From: Bisporella sp. PMI_857
Taxonomy: Eukaryota > Ascomycota > Leotiomycetes > Helotiales > Helotiaceae
Assembly (NCBI GenBank): GCA_021307315.1
Contig: JAJSPD010000013.1
Location: 744,001-808,000, forward strand
Direction: 5' to 3'
Length of the DNA: 64,000 nucleotides
How positions within the stretch are numbered: position 1 is the stretch's first letter; each line of letters starts with the position of its first letter. Positions 21,593-32,500 of this stretch are shown here, piece by piece. The translations under genes and the position numbers were made by a program. The notes under the pieces were generated by a model. It worked only from the letters and a program-made list of their open reading frames with translations, did not search any database and was not told the DNA's origin.

Positions 21593-23586
21593 CTAGAAGA
21601 GCTGGACCGTAACGTTGTTGGAGTAGTAATCCTTGGTCGCTTCACGAGTCTCGGCGTCATCAATGATCTCCGCCTCGGCCTTAGACAGCTTCTCCAACTC
21701 GTCTCGCAGGATCTTTCTGTTATAGACGAAGTCATGATTGTGAAGCTCACGCCAATTGAGATGCTTGCACTTCTTCCGAGGCCTCAGACAAAGATTGTCT
21801 AGGGCATCAGAGACTTTGGGGGCATCGGGACTGGCTTGACCTGGGAAAGAGACGATGCCGCCGATAGACTTGGTCTCCTCGGTACGCGGACCAAGCACTC
21901 CGGTCTCGAACGCAGTCTTGCCTTCAGTTGTATTGCACCAGAATGCGAATTCGGCCTCGTTCATAGCGAGGCGGTTATCATAGCCGCATAGATCTTTGAT
22001 CTCTAGGTTGGGTTGCTGAGTGGCTTTCTTGGCACGTTCGTTGATCATCTTGAGCAACTCTACCTGTTTAGTATAGCCTTCAATCCTGGCCTCAAGAGTG
22101 GATTTCTTCATTTGAATTTCTTCAATCTCTTGTTGCTCTTCTGAAGTAAGATAGTCAAGTCCAACTGGACGATCTGATAAACTCAGTAAGTATGGTTTTT
22201 TTTGGGGGGGGGGTTAATATAGCGAGAACAGCTTACTTGGATCAGCATCTTCCTTCTTCGGAAGTCTAGGTTTCTCTCCGAGAGCATGTACCTCCTTGGC
22301 AGTACCGCGCTGCTTCAGGATCCACCCAATCTCTTTCTGGTTTAAGGAGCCTCCCATAGATGGTCTATCATCGTCACGTACTCGAGACTTTACAAACTCC
22401 CAAAAGGCATCTCGGTGTTCATCGCTGCAATACTTGCTAGGAGGATCTAGTGTGACACGTGCTTGCTTTCGACAGGCAGGGGTGCCAAGGAAGTTTCCAA
22501 CGTTGAAATATCTGCACATTGGCTTCCAAGTCGTAAAATCCTTGTCGGTTGTGCATTTGGGGCAAACATAGCGATCAAGCAGCTCTTTGGTATCAGTTTC
22601 ATCGATGCCAACACACGAGCAGTGGTACCAGTCATCGCAGCCACCTTCACAGTTCACCATCATACGATGATCATCAGGGCCACGGCAAATACAGTATTCT
22701 CCACCATCATTGCTCTCATCATCCGTAGAATTCGCAGTCTTGGGAGTTTGACTATGAGCCTTGACCGCCGATAAGTTACTAGTAGTACTCTCAGTCTTCA
22801 TCTTGAGAGGCTGCTTCTTTACAGGAGCTGCTATTCCCTTTTTCTTAATTGCGGGCTTTTCGGCTTTTGGTGGGGGTGGAATTGGGTTGGGAACCTTCGC
22901 GGTGGTCGGGGCTGGTGTACCACGATCGGAAGATGCGGAGGCAGAGGGAGCCTTTCTTCGTCCTTCACTTTTGATCTTCTCTGCAATACTAGTAGTAGTC
23001 ATGCCATCCCCACCAGGAGTCGCATCACGGGAGGCCGTAGAATACTCCTTCTTTATGGTAGCAGAAGATTCGGGCTTTCTTGGAGCTGGAGCCTTCTTTG
23101 TCTTTACTGGCAATAGTCCAGCTTCAGCCAATCTGTTCTTCTCTCTCTTTTCGTCCAGCATCCTGAGTGCTAATTGATAGGTTTCGCCTCTAATGCGATA
23201 TTTTTCGGATTCCTTTGCGTTCTTGCCGTGTTTGTTGTAAAATCGCGAATCCGCGGCGGTGAATATTTTATTCCACTCGGTATCATCTACGCCTTCAGGA
23301 GTTGGCTTTGCTTGTGGATACTTATAGCGAAAGCCAGGCGCATTATTTGATATGGGAGGTACGTATGCCACAGGAGGAGCGAGCAAGGGAGTGCTTTGAG
23401 GTGGAGGAGCAAGTACCGGCGACGGGGCCGCCTTCCAAAGAGTTAATCAGTTGCCCAAGATTCAACATATAAAGAAACTATATCGGCAATAGGGACCGCA
23501 CATACTCGGTTGTGAATATTCAAATCTGCTATGCTGCTGTTTAGTTCTGCCTGCGCCTTGGAAGGCTGATCGTCCTCTGAACTCAT
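21593..23586 (-). CDS. SPP1: COMPASS subunit Spp1/CFP1-like PHD-finger protein
   Basis: A nuclear reader subunit of the Set1/COMPASS histone H3 lysine 4 methyltransferase. Exons are 23586..23506, 23431..22237 and 22173..21593 (618 aa); introns are 74 and 63 nt. The N-terminal third is proline- and lysine-rich with a conserved segment (YKYPQAKPTPEGVDDTEWNK). The PHD finger spans about residues 272-322 with the metal ligands in YCICRGPDD, MVNCEGGCDDWYHCSC and YVCPKC. A second cysteine cluster (MCRYFNVGNF, ACRKQARV, YCSDEH, about 331-366) and the CFP1-type C-terminal helix with LCGYDNRLAMNEAEFAFWCN and CLRPRKKCKHLNW complete the family architecture. The small first exon (27 codons) is supported by phase agreement. 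Intron 2 contains an unusual run of about 10 G and 8 T (plus strand). A CXXC DNA-binding domain is absent, as in other fungi. Confidence 0.9.
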
Positions 23587-24708
23587 TTTGACCTATATAG
23601 CTGGCAAATATGTTGCCAAGGCGGTGAGAGTACGCAAATATTATGAATTGTAGCCCACAAAAGGAAGTTGCGTGTTGTAAGTAGTTGAACCGGCGCCGCT
23701 TTGTCCGTTTTATAAGGGTTGTACTGGGAGATGTCAAGGTTAGATTAGAATAAACTCTGGAGATCTGAGGCAGGGTTTTGCAGCCTTGCAGCTTAGCCTC
23801 GCGGGTCCACTTATACTCTTTTGGAGTTTGACCTTTAAGTAAGTGAGTCTTCATGTGCATATGTATACGCGTATGGCTTTATGAATGGTATAGGAGTCTG
23901 AGTACTTGGTTCGAAGAACGGAGACTCAAAACCCTCAAAGTTAAATGGCTCTTGGTTAAGACTTCAAAGTGAAACTTCTTCACTTGTTGGAATTACTAGA
24001 TATTCCGATGAATACATCTACAGATATTGATATGGAACTCTCTGGAAGCTGAAGTTCATAGAGCTGGAGGATTTTGTCGCGGGGATCAAAATGTCAATGG
24101 CTAGAATAATCGACCTTGTTTCACCAGAATCCAACTGCTAATCCCTTGCGTGGATACTTAGGCAAGGGAAGTTCGAAGCTGCTTTTCTCCTCCCTACCGC
24201 ACTATATCCATGGAAAGCTAGGTAATTGACATAATTGGAAGATGAGAACCTGCCCAGGAAATAAACGCTGTGAGAATGTTTGGAGATGCAGAAATAACCA
24301 ATCATTTCCAATAGTTGATGGTGACTCGCCATTTCATTTCCGCTCATCAGAATTTGTGCTCCTAATTCGCCCCTAAACGCTATAAATATAATAATCCAAG
24401 TACTTGCCCACAATCCAATCAAAATTCATTATGTCGCTGCAAGCTTCGCTCAAAAGACCCGCCATTCCACCATACACCCAAGAACTTTTGAGGGTATTGA
24501 AGCATAAACAAAGGAAACCCATTATTAAATTACAACGCCAGATCGTGAGCCGCGAGGCCATCCTGTTCTTCTAGCCGTGAGGCCTGTTCTCTTGCTCATA
24601 CACATTCAGAGCCACATGGTATCTCCCTTCGACTCATTTGGCCGTCTTACTCTGGTCGTGTGACCGTGTATATAACTCCTAGATTGTTATCTCTCCTTAG
24701 GTAATGGG
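23587..24708. other. Intergenic, nothing recognised
   Basis: About 1.1 kb between the SPP1 start and the 3' end of the CNL1-like gene. The minus-strand ORFs at 23462-23860 and 24138-24422 lack family features; the first overlaps SPP1 exon 1 in another frame. Confidence 0.5.
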
Positions 24709-25230
24709 TCATCTCCTATGTCGTCTGTGGGAGCTTCCAGAGCTCTCTCCATGACGGTGCCGGTGGTGTCTGCTGCTCGAGCTGCTTTGCTCGACCTCCC
24801 TGTCCATGGCTTCTACCCGATGCCTACAGTCTCGCACAATATCCCTTATATGTCTTATCCTATCAAAATCTTCCTCAAGCTCATCAATTTGCCTTAGTAT
24901 ATCATGAAATCTGGCAATCTCTGCGTCGGCAATGGCAATTGCATGGCCGGCTCGATCATATTGTTGTTGGGCAACCATCTGAGATTGCTCAGAGAGGTAG
25001 TCAAGTCGAGCTTGAATCTGCTGCATCAGCCGATCAAAATGACGGCCTAATGCAGCAAGAGAGGATGGATCGAGGAGAAGAAGACCTTGAGAGGAAGCAC
25101 GAGATGCTGCTCGGGAGGAAGAACCACCAGCAGTTGAAGCTGCGACTTGTTGGTGATGGCGCAGTAGCGAGATTTCATCGTTCGTCAGACCGAGCTGCGT
25201 ATCTGGAACTGCTTGGGCGGGTGATGCCAT
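24709..25230 (-). CDS. Small coiled-coil protein, probable BLOC-1 subunit CNL1-like
   Basis: Intronless, 173 aa. Residues 1-50 are Ser/Ala-rich with the motif LGLTNDEISLLRHHQQ. Residues about 55-145 form a long predicted coiled coil (LLLLDPSSLAALGRHFDRLM, AIAIADAEIARFHDILRQ, IDELEEDFDRIRHIRDIV). The tail is a Ser/His/Arg-rich low-complexity stretch. The layout resembles fungal proteins annotated as CNL1, a subunit of the BLOC-1 complex in endosomal sorting. That resemblance is from memory of the motif order and is not proven here; another small coiled-coil family is possible. The ORF itself is convincing: good length, biased composition in a consistent frame, and an ATG in context. No signal peptide or membrane segment. 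Confidence 0.7.
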   Translation of the reverse strand: MASPAQAVPDTQLGLTNDEISLLRHHQQVAASTAGGSSSRAASRASSQGLLLLDPSSLAALGRHFDRLMQQIQARLDYLSEQSQMVAQQQYDRAGHAIAIADAEIARFHDILRQIDELEEDFDRIRHIRDIVRDCRHRVEAMDREVEQSSSSSRHHRHRHGESSGSSHRRHRR

Positions 25231-26430
25231 TACGATTGGCGGGCTTAAAAGCGTGGGAGGAGTTGAGCTATGCGGATAGTGGTTGCCGGCGACGACACCC
25301 TCACGGAGAGCTGCAAAGTTGCTGTAAACTTCATGGTAATTGAGATAGATAATAGCTCATTGCACCCGTTCCGGAGTTGGGATATCGCTCGCTGGCTGAT
25401 CGCGGGTTGAGTAGGCCGAAGGTTGTGCTACCAGACGCTTTTTTTGCTTTTGAAGAGAGCTAGAAATTGAGAGATCACCAGACGCTGATGGCGTTGTGGT
25501 TGCTCAGACCTTCTTAAGCAAGGATCGTTGTTATAACGCTGGATCGATATTTGATGCCTCGTCGCAAACAACTGCAAATCGTCTCAACATAGACGCTGTT
25601 CGGTGTCGCTTCATTGATCACTGGCTGAGTAAACGCTCTAATCTGACTTTCGACCAATTTTTGGCCCCCGATGTCCCCTACCGAGCTTAAAATGGGGTGC
25701 ATTAGCGGTAAATACTGGGTTACCGCCAGCCTGCCCAGCCATTGGGATTAGCATAATTTGCATAATTTAAGAGCCTCTATGCAAATATGAATAACTTTGT
25801 TTCTCGTCTCAATGCTAGTGTAAACGACGACGGCGTGGTCGACAACGACATCCCGTCTGCCCAAGAGCCTCATGTTCGATGAGGGCCTCGATTTGCATTG
25901 ATCCTTGTCGTCAAGAAGCACAGAAGATCGCCCTAGTAATGATTGCAGTGCGGAGGATATCTCTCCGAACTGGCTCAACTCTGGAGATGCCGACGGAAAA
26001 ATGATTGACCTTCTACTCATGCAGCTGTCGCCATAAACGCAGATTTACCCCCATTTTGGTTCTCGTCTATCGTCATTTTATATGTTTTCTTGAAATTGTA
26101 GGTCAAGCAACCGCTTTCTGCGCCTGGGCATGGTTCATGGGAGTGAACTACAGGGTTATATACGCTGGTGCACAGCAACCATGAATGGCTAATGCTGTAT
26201 CTCTTGACAGCGAATATCGTGTTCTCCGCAATGGATAGTACCCCGCAGGATTACAGTGATGGGTTTCCGAGGCGATTGAGCCGGTGCCTGAGAAAGAGAT
26301 TAGATTCGAGATTATTTATATTCGATGTAAAGCAGTAGATTTATAAAGGATCCTCCATTTTGGCCAGGTTTTGTTTTTTGCCTTCTCCTTTCCTTATATT
26401 CTCTCCGGTTTACAGATCGAGCTAGCCAAG
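25231..26430. other. Intergenic, esterase promoter side
   Basis: No gene is recognised. A TATAAA hexamer at 26342-26347 lies about 85 bp upstream of the esterase start and may be its TATA box. Confidence 0.5.
26342..26347 (+). promoter_or_regulatory. Possible TATA box of the CE2-type esterase gene
   Basis: A perfect TATAAA within ttataaagga sits 84 bp before the start codon, a plausible distance for a regulated fungal gene. A six-base match alone is weak evidence. Confidence 0.35.
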
Positions 26431-28318
26431 ATGAGGTTTCTTTCATTTGTTGGCACTGTCATAAGCCTTGCTGGTACAGTTTCTAGTACGATCCTGCAGA
26501 ACGGTCAAGTTCGAATCACGAACTACCCAAACACGACCATTAATCCTGCGAGTTACGAGTGGAAGACTTACTCGCCAGATGCTACTGAGCTTTCTTACAA
26601 AGGACGATGGGACTCAAAGCATATTAGTTGGTGGTCGTAAGTTCGTTCCCTTGTCAAGAGAGACCGTATACCATTCAGAGTTCTTTGGGACAGTTCCACA
26701 CAAAACTTAGCCTTACGCTATTCATATTTTCTCGTATCGTCCAATATTAATTGCTGACATATTTGCAGAACACCGGGTTTGAAATTTGGATTTTCTGGGC
26801 AACATGTTGCAATTACCTTTGGCCCCCATACAGTCGACAGGACTCTCATCGCGTACCGGATCAATGGACTAGATTGGCAGCTCACCAATGTCACCACCAA
26901 TGCAACCCATCTGCTGGTCAGCCCCAGTACTCCCGGAGTCAACGTCACAACCCCGATCAACCCTACAACCTTTGAATTGCGAGTTACGAATTGGGCTTGT
27001 ATGTATTCTGCTATAACTATTAGTTGTGGCTCGAAAGCGGGTGTCTCAGCTGCTCCTTATGTTTTCTCAGTGGACTTATTTCCACGCTTTTAGATTTTAG
27101 GCCACTTCATTTTTAGAGCAAGTTTCACAACTAACCTCATGTAGATGGTGTGCAGATCGACTCAGTGCATATCGCTAAAGGAGAGAAGCTTATCAAAATT
27201 CCAAACCATGGGCGGACTATCGAGATCATTGGTGACTCGCTTGCCTCCGGGATGTAGGTCGACCTCTCATAGTCTTTTCTTTGGAAGCCTTAAGAATTGT
27301 CAGACATGTGTATACTCCCGCTGGATATCTCCAGAGCAGACGCCCGTGGAATGCTCTGGATCTAGAAGCTGATCCTGAGCTTTTAGGTACGGTACTCTGG
27401 AAGGTTTGTCAGGCTTCGGCTATGGAATAGGGGCTGGTCTTGGCGAGACTGAGGTAAGCCCAATCAAGAGATTCTCCTTTCCAATGAATCAACATTTTTG
27501 ACACAATATACAGTACTCAATCACTGCTTATCCTGGTATTTGTGTATATGACAAAGAATGTTGGGGAAATCCACGAGGCCACCTGTTTCAATGGTTTCAC
27601 ACCTCAGATACAAGCTGGAGAAACACTGAGATTTATGGAGATAAACCAGAAGTTTGGGATTTCTCTAAGCATGCTGCGGCAGACATTGTCGTTATTTGCA
27701 TTGGTACAAATGATGCCAATGCACATAACAATGTACCACCTGAGGGATACGTTGCGCAATATACGATGTTTATTGAAGGGATTCATACGGTCTGGCCAAA
27801 TGCACAGATCGTCCTGGTTGTAAGTTCAAGTGATTCTTGAAAGCTCCGTAATGGCTAAAGACGTAATTAGTCACTTTGGGGTGGCTTTTCAGCAGTCGGC
27901 AATACATATCAACAGCAAGGCAGATTCGGCCCTGAAATTTACTCCATATATAAATATTTCAATTCGCGCGAGTATCTCCAGAACAATATTCTATACGATC
28001 CGAAGCGCAACGTCACATACGAATCCCACCGCTCATCTAAGCCGTTTGTCCATTATTTCAACTCGACCGGTACTTTGCAACACAACGATTATGGTCCCCA
28101 GTACCACCCAACGGTAAGATTTGCTCGTTGTTTTGTCTATGTAATTATGTCGGAGTGACCAATTTCTGATTCTGAAATTTATATAGGACGTTGGACATAT
28201 CAAGATTGCCAGCCACCTCATCCAGTACATCAAGCTCAAGTTCGACTGGCTGTTGTACGCGACTGGACCGGAAGTGCAGCATGAGACCTTGTACTGGAAC
28301 GACGAGCCAAACTATTAG
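26431..28318 (+). CDS. Secreted SGNH esterase, carbohydrate esterase family 2-like
   Basis: A secreted serine esterase resembling CE2 acetyl-xylan/endoglucanase E-type esterases, which remove acetyl groups from plant polysaccharides. Seven exons are read: 26431..26636, 26769..26998, 27145..27253, 27387..27453, 27514..27819, 27871..28113 and 28187..28318 (430 aa); all junctions are GT-AG and phase-consistent. Residues 1-20 look like a signal peptide. An N-terminal beta-rich domain (to about 140) precedes the SGNH domain, with nucleophile Ser177 in IEIIGDSLASGM, then YGIGAGLGETEYSITAYPGI, GTND (about 268-271), and the acid-base pair in HPTDVGH (Asp388, His391). Several NxT/S sites fit secretion. 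Six introns in 1.9 kb make it the most fragmented gene here. The exact substrate cannot be told from sequence. Confidence 0.9.
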
Positions 28319-29068
28319 TCGTTTGAGTTTAGTAAAGATTAATATCTCAAAGGAACAACTCCTTCCAAATCTAGGTCATTACATAAACCGGGTTCTCTTG
28401 TCAAATCCCTAATTGAAATTTGAACTCTTTTCGTTGTCGTCTCAAAATTCATTAGGCCAGTGTCGAAGTGTAAGAGTTAAAAGGACAGCAGCACAAGGTA
28501 CCATATTTGCGTCTTATTTGTATTGCTTTGTTTAATTCTTTAGTTTACATACATCAGGTAAGGGAAGCATGTTCATATACGTGGTGCTACATGGAGTCAC
28601 CGTTCACTACACAGCCCTCTTGCTAGCACAGCCTCCCCCATATGTTGCAGAGACGATGCTTGCTTGTCCCGAGAAGCATTATAAGCTTAAATCCTCCGTA
28701 AGTGTTTACGCTTATTTGTATAAGAGCGCTTGGTCATAGCTGTTGTTCCTCCATACTGTTGATCGCATACGGGCTATTTCTTGTTGAAAGCGTGAAGTCG
28801 CTCCTATTCCGAAGCCCATCCGCCCTTCCCTCTCTCTCTTCGTTCAAGATCTAAATATAGCTCCCACTCACCTCCTATTTTTACCGACTTCTCCAAGCCG
28901 GCCGATAGTAACTCCAAACAGAGACTGCTTCTTCCTCTCTTCTCTGATCCGCAGTCTTTGCATCAACAACCTTCAGGAATTTTCCGATCCCGCGCGCTCT
29001 TCTATGCCCCGATATGCTGCCCCAAAACAACATATCTAGTACCCTCTCTCGTCCCTCCTTCGGATCAT
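28319..29068. other. Intergenic, nothing recognised
   Basis: This 750-bp stretch is the 3' flank of the esterase. A minus-strand ORF (28881-29072) just beyond the small gene at 29069-29504 could be an extra exon of it, but no splice solution was convincing. Confidence 0.4.
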
Positions 29069-29504
29069 TCATGCTATAGCCCCAAAAATCCTCACCGTCG
29101 GAAAGAGATGCGCCCCGGGTTTCTTCGCGTCAAGCACATCAATGTTTTGGAAATCCCGCGCATCGAAACCGTCAAAGTCCCCGTTCACTTGTTCGAAACC
29201 CATGACTGTGTCGTTGCGGCCGAAGGCGTGATTTGTGGGGTGCCGCAGCCAGGGAGGGTTGTTGTTCTGGAGCGACGAAGAGGTCGGCGCATTGTGTTTG
29301 GAGAATTCTCCGGGCGTGTGGTTGACGTGACTATATTTAGGTTTGGCTGTAGGGACATGTTTCGTGCCCGCTGAAACTTTTTTTTTTGCTAACTGTTTGC
29401 CTCTTTTGTGTCTGTGCTGTGAGAAGGATACCTGCAGTGGCCGGGTTAGTTCTAGAAGGACAGCAACGATTTACATCCAGCTGTGGCGACGAGCTATCAG
29501 CCAT
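29069..29504 (-). CDS. Small basic hypothetical protein (two-exon model)
   Basis: I do not recognise this product. The model joins 29504..29475 (MADSSSPQLD) to 29431..29069 through a 43-nt intron (gtaaat, a ctaac branch site, tgcag), giving 130 aa. The N-terminal part is basic (HRHKRGKQLAKKK), read through a run of ten A; the rest is polar and rich in Asn, His and Asp (HAFGRNDTVMGFEQVNGDFDGFD) with no membrane segment or signal peptide. The composition is protein-like and the phase agrees. The plus strand is also open across much of the interval (28958-29374), so the coding strand is not certain. The 43-nt intron is at the short end for fungi. Confidence 0.4.
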
Positions 29505-32500
29505 TACCTACTACTAGGAGCACTGTTTCTTCTGCTTACCGCATAATGGAAACATTATCCAGACATTTCCTTGGATGAAGGTCTTGTTGAAGAGGTCCAT
29601 GCGGTAGGGAAGAGGAAGTCTGAAGAATCCAGGTGTGCCCGTCCGATTAGAGCACGGATGATTGTTTTTTCGCACATCATGCAGTAAGTGCTCCGAGTGT
29701 TTGGAGTATGGGACGGTTGATCTGAACTGTCATTGCTATTTTTGGCGGGGATTTGGAATGGGCTCGAGGTGATGCTGTTGATGTTTCGAAGCCCTGGCAT
29801 GCATGAAACCGTTTGGGATAACAACCGCGAATTGAGACGCAGAACCATGCGAGTTTCTCTTTATCTTTTATCGTTGTATGTTTTGTGCTGTTATTTGGAA
29901 TATGGAAGGAGGTTTTGCTTAGGTCATCGTTTTGTTTGGTGAAGGGACTTCTGATGGCGGCCTCAATGACGAAGTGTTGCTCATTCGTTGTTTTGCGGCT
30001 AATGTCACAGACGTCTACTTTGAGATCATTACCAACCTTTTTTTGTTGAGTAAATGTAGAGTAAAACGAGAGTGTCATCTGATCTAGATCAGAAGAAATT
30101 ATAATTCAAATTATTAGGTGATGAGAGGGGTCTGAATTGTTGAACTGTTTTGACCAATTCATCTCGCCATCAGGGATATTGGGCCAGTCTCCAAGACAAC
30201 CAGGACAATCCCTAAACTCCGTCGACAAAGATCAAAGGTGGGATTTCTCTATATCTACATTATCACAGGTGTCCTAGGGCCATCCTTGAGTATCAATGGA
30301 TAGCTCCATGATAACTATATTCTTCCATTAGACTTTTTGGTCCAAGATTAAGTTAGGCTTCATTTGAGCTTCATATTAAGATATAAACAACATCACGCAA
30401 TCTCTATGCCCACCCAACGCTGCAGCTAGTATTCCTGTTTTTTCACTAGATCCACGATCTCTCCTGCCGCCTGTAAGTACGTGAAAGCGCCGTCTGCACT
30501 GATCGTGGTCTTCGTGACAAGTGTAACCGAAGCGTGGCCGCCTCGGTGCCAATCGCAACACTCGGGTCTCTCGAAGAACAACGCGAACGGGAAGAAGTCG
30601 AAATGTGGACGCCACAACGTTGTAGTGATCGGGAGTCTAACCAATGCAGCAGAAATGTGAGATTGGCGGGCATGGGCCACGGCAGATATTGAAGTGTAAA
30701 AACATTGATTCTGGGAAACTTGCGAGGGTCTACTGTGGTACAGCTGGATGCAACAAGCAGAGTAGGTCCATGGTATGCAAATCCCATGCCTCAATGCCCA
30801 CTCTTGCCCATCGTTTTCTATGACAGTGACACCGATGCCATGATAGCATAGCTTGACAATGAAAATTCTGGTCTATCCTCATAACAGAAGCTCAGTATGC
30901 TTCCAAGCTTCTAAGCCACCTTTAAAACTAGACATCGACTCGTATCTTAGGCTATACATGTGCAAATATTCAATAGGCTGAGGCTCGGGTTTATTCTCAA
31001 GCCAGGGGGTCACTGCCGTAGTCCAGGAGGCTTTGGAGAGCAATCACAACTTGATCTGGGCCGATGCGCTTTGGTAAAGGCGTCGTCACTGTCCGACAAC
31101 AAAATGCACACATATGCTGAGCGCATCCATTTCAAGCTTGATAAAATCGGAGCCAACCCCGAATGGTAGATGGCTTACGATTGCTCTCCAGTTCGACAGC
31201 CCCTGAGCGGCAACATAACCCATGAATGACCATAAGGACGAAGTATCACCCTGGGAGATTCCGCTGGAGCAAAGTGAAATAGGACAATATCTGAGGTCTG
31301 ATATAGCAAGCCCCCCGGTCCCCCTTGCCATTTAGAACGTGGGGCGCCGGTTGTGAAAACTTCTAGTTTCTCATTTCTGAAACTTATTTTTTGTAGTGTC
31401 TGGCTCAGCGCATGGTCTGTAAACAAATGAGTACTGACATGTTGATTTGTGATCTAAGAGCAATTAGCGCTAAGAATAGAATTTGGAAAGACGATCTTGA
31501 AGGGCATGCGCTCATCTTTGCCGCACTGAGCGCGTCTTCACCGTTGAGAAGTGGATAAACCGGGGATAACTTGGAAGATCCAGCAAGCACAGGCAGACAA
31601 AGTCGTTGTGGAACACGATCAGCGGCCTCTCAAGGCTATTCAAATCCCTGAACTGACTCAAGATCTTGTGGGGACTCGTATGAGTTCCGGGCCTTGATCT
31701 CTGCAAATCCACGATCTAAATCTACCGCAAAGATCCAGGATCATCCAAATCCTGTCAAAATACTCCGAGTGGGAATGAGGAACCCGTGCCACTATCCATT
31801 TTGAGGATTATTGAAAAACATTTCTTCGGCCATGGCTTGTGCCACCGTTAAAGATTCCCTGCATCTTTGCTCGCTGCTAGAGTGAGACTTGCTCGGTTTA
31901 GCGGCGACGTTGCAGCGAGCACTGGCGCCAATGTGTATAAGACCGGTAATATAGGTGGGTAAGGCAAGGAGCCGGAAGAAGACTTGAGGCCTGTGCAAAA
32001 GAAAGATGAATTCCAACATAAATAAGAACAAAAGATCACCAATGCAGTAAAGTGCTCATATATCAAATAAAAGTAGGGAGCAGAGTGCTACAGCTTGCAT
32101 AAGATCTCCAAAGAGCTTTGATGGTGTGATGGTAAACATATATCCCTTAATATCGATATGTTTTACTAGAGCTCGGATCAGGGGCAAGCATCCGCCAAAG
32201 ATCTTTGGGTCCACAATGCTTAGAGTAAAGTTTAGATTTACTTGGGATTGGAGAACTAGACTGGCGAATGTGTTGACGCCTCTTGGTGGCACAAGAGTTG
32301 GTGGCACAGTCTGACTTGTGGGAAACATACCAGCGGTGTCCGGAATCAGTTACCAGCAATATGCCGGGGACCAAGCGATACTTCCGCTATACTTCCCGCA
32401 TATTGATGATCTCTTTTGCTTCTTGGAAAGCACATGGTTAGCATGGTAGCCATGACAGAACGGCACTTCTGGAGATACCTCGGAAGGCCTTGAAATGAGG

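Noticed and set aside
22761..23177. 138-codon plus-strand ORF with hydrophobic stretches
   Set aside because: It lies opposite the low-complexity part of SPP1, whose Lys/Ala/Pro codons read as hydrophobic residues in reverse.
30394..30930. Minus-strand open stretch of about 180 codons
   Set aside because: Most of it lacks an ATG, the translation has no recognisable motif, and two other frames are also partly open.
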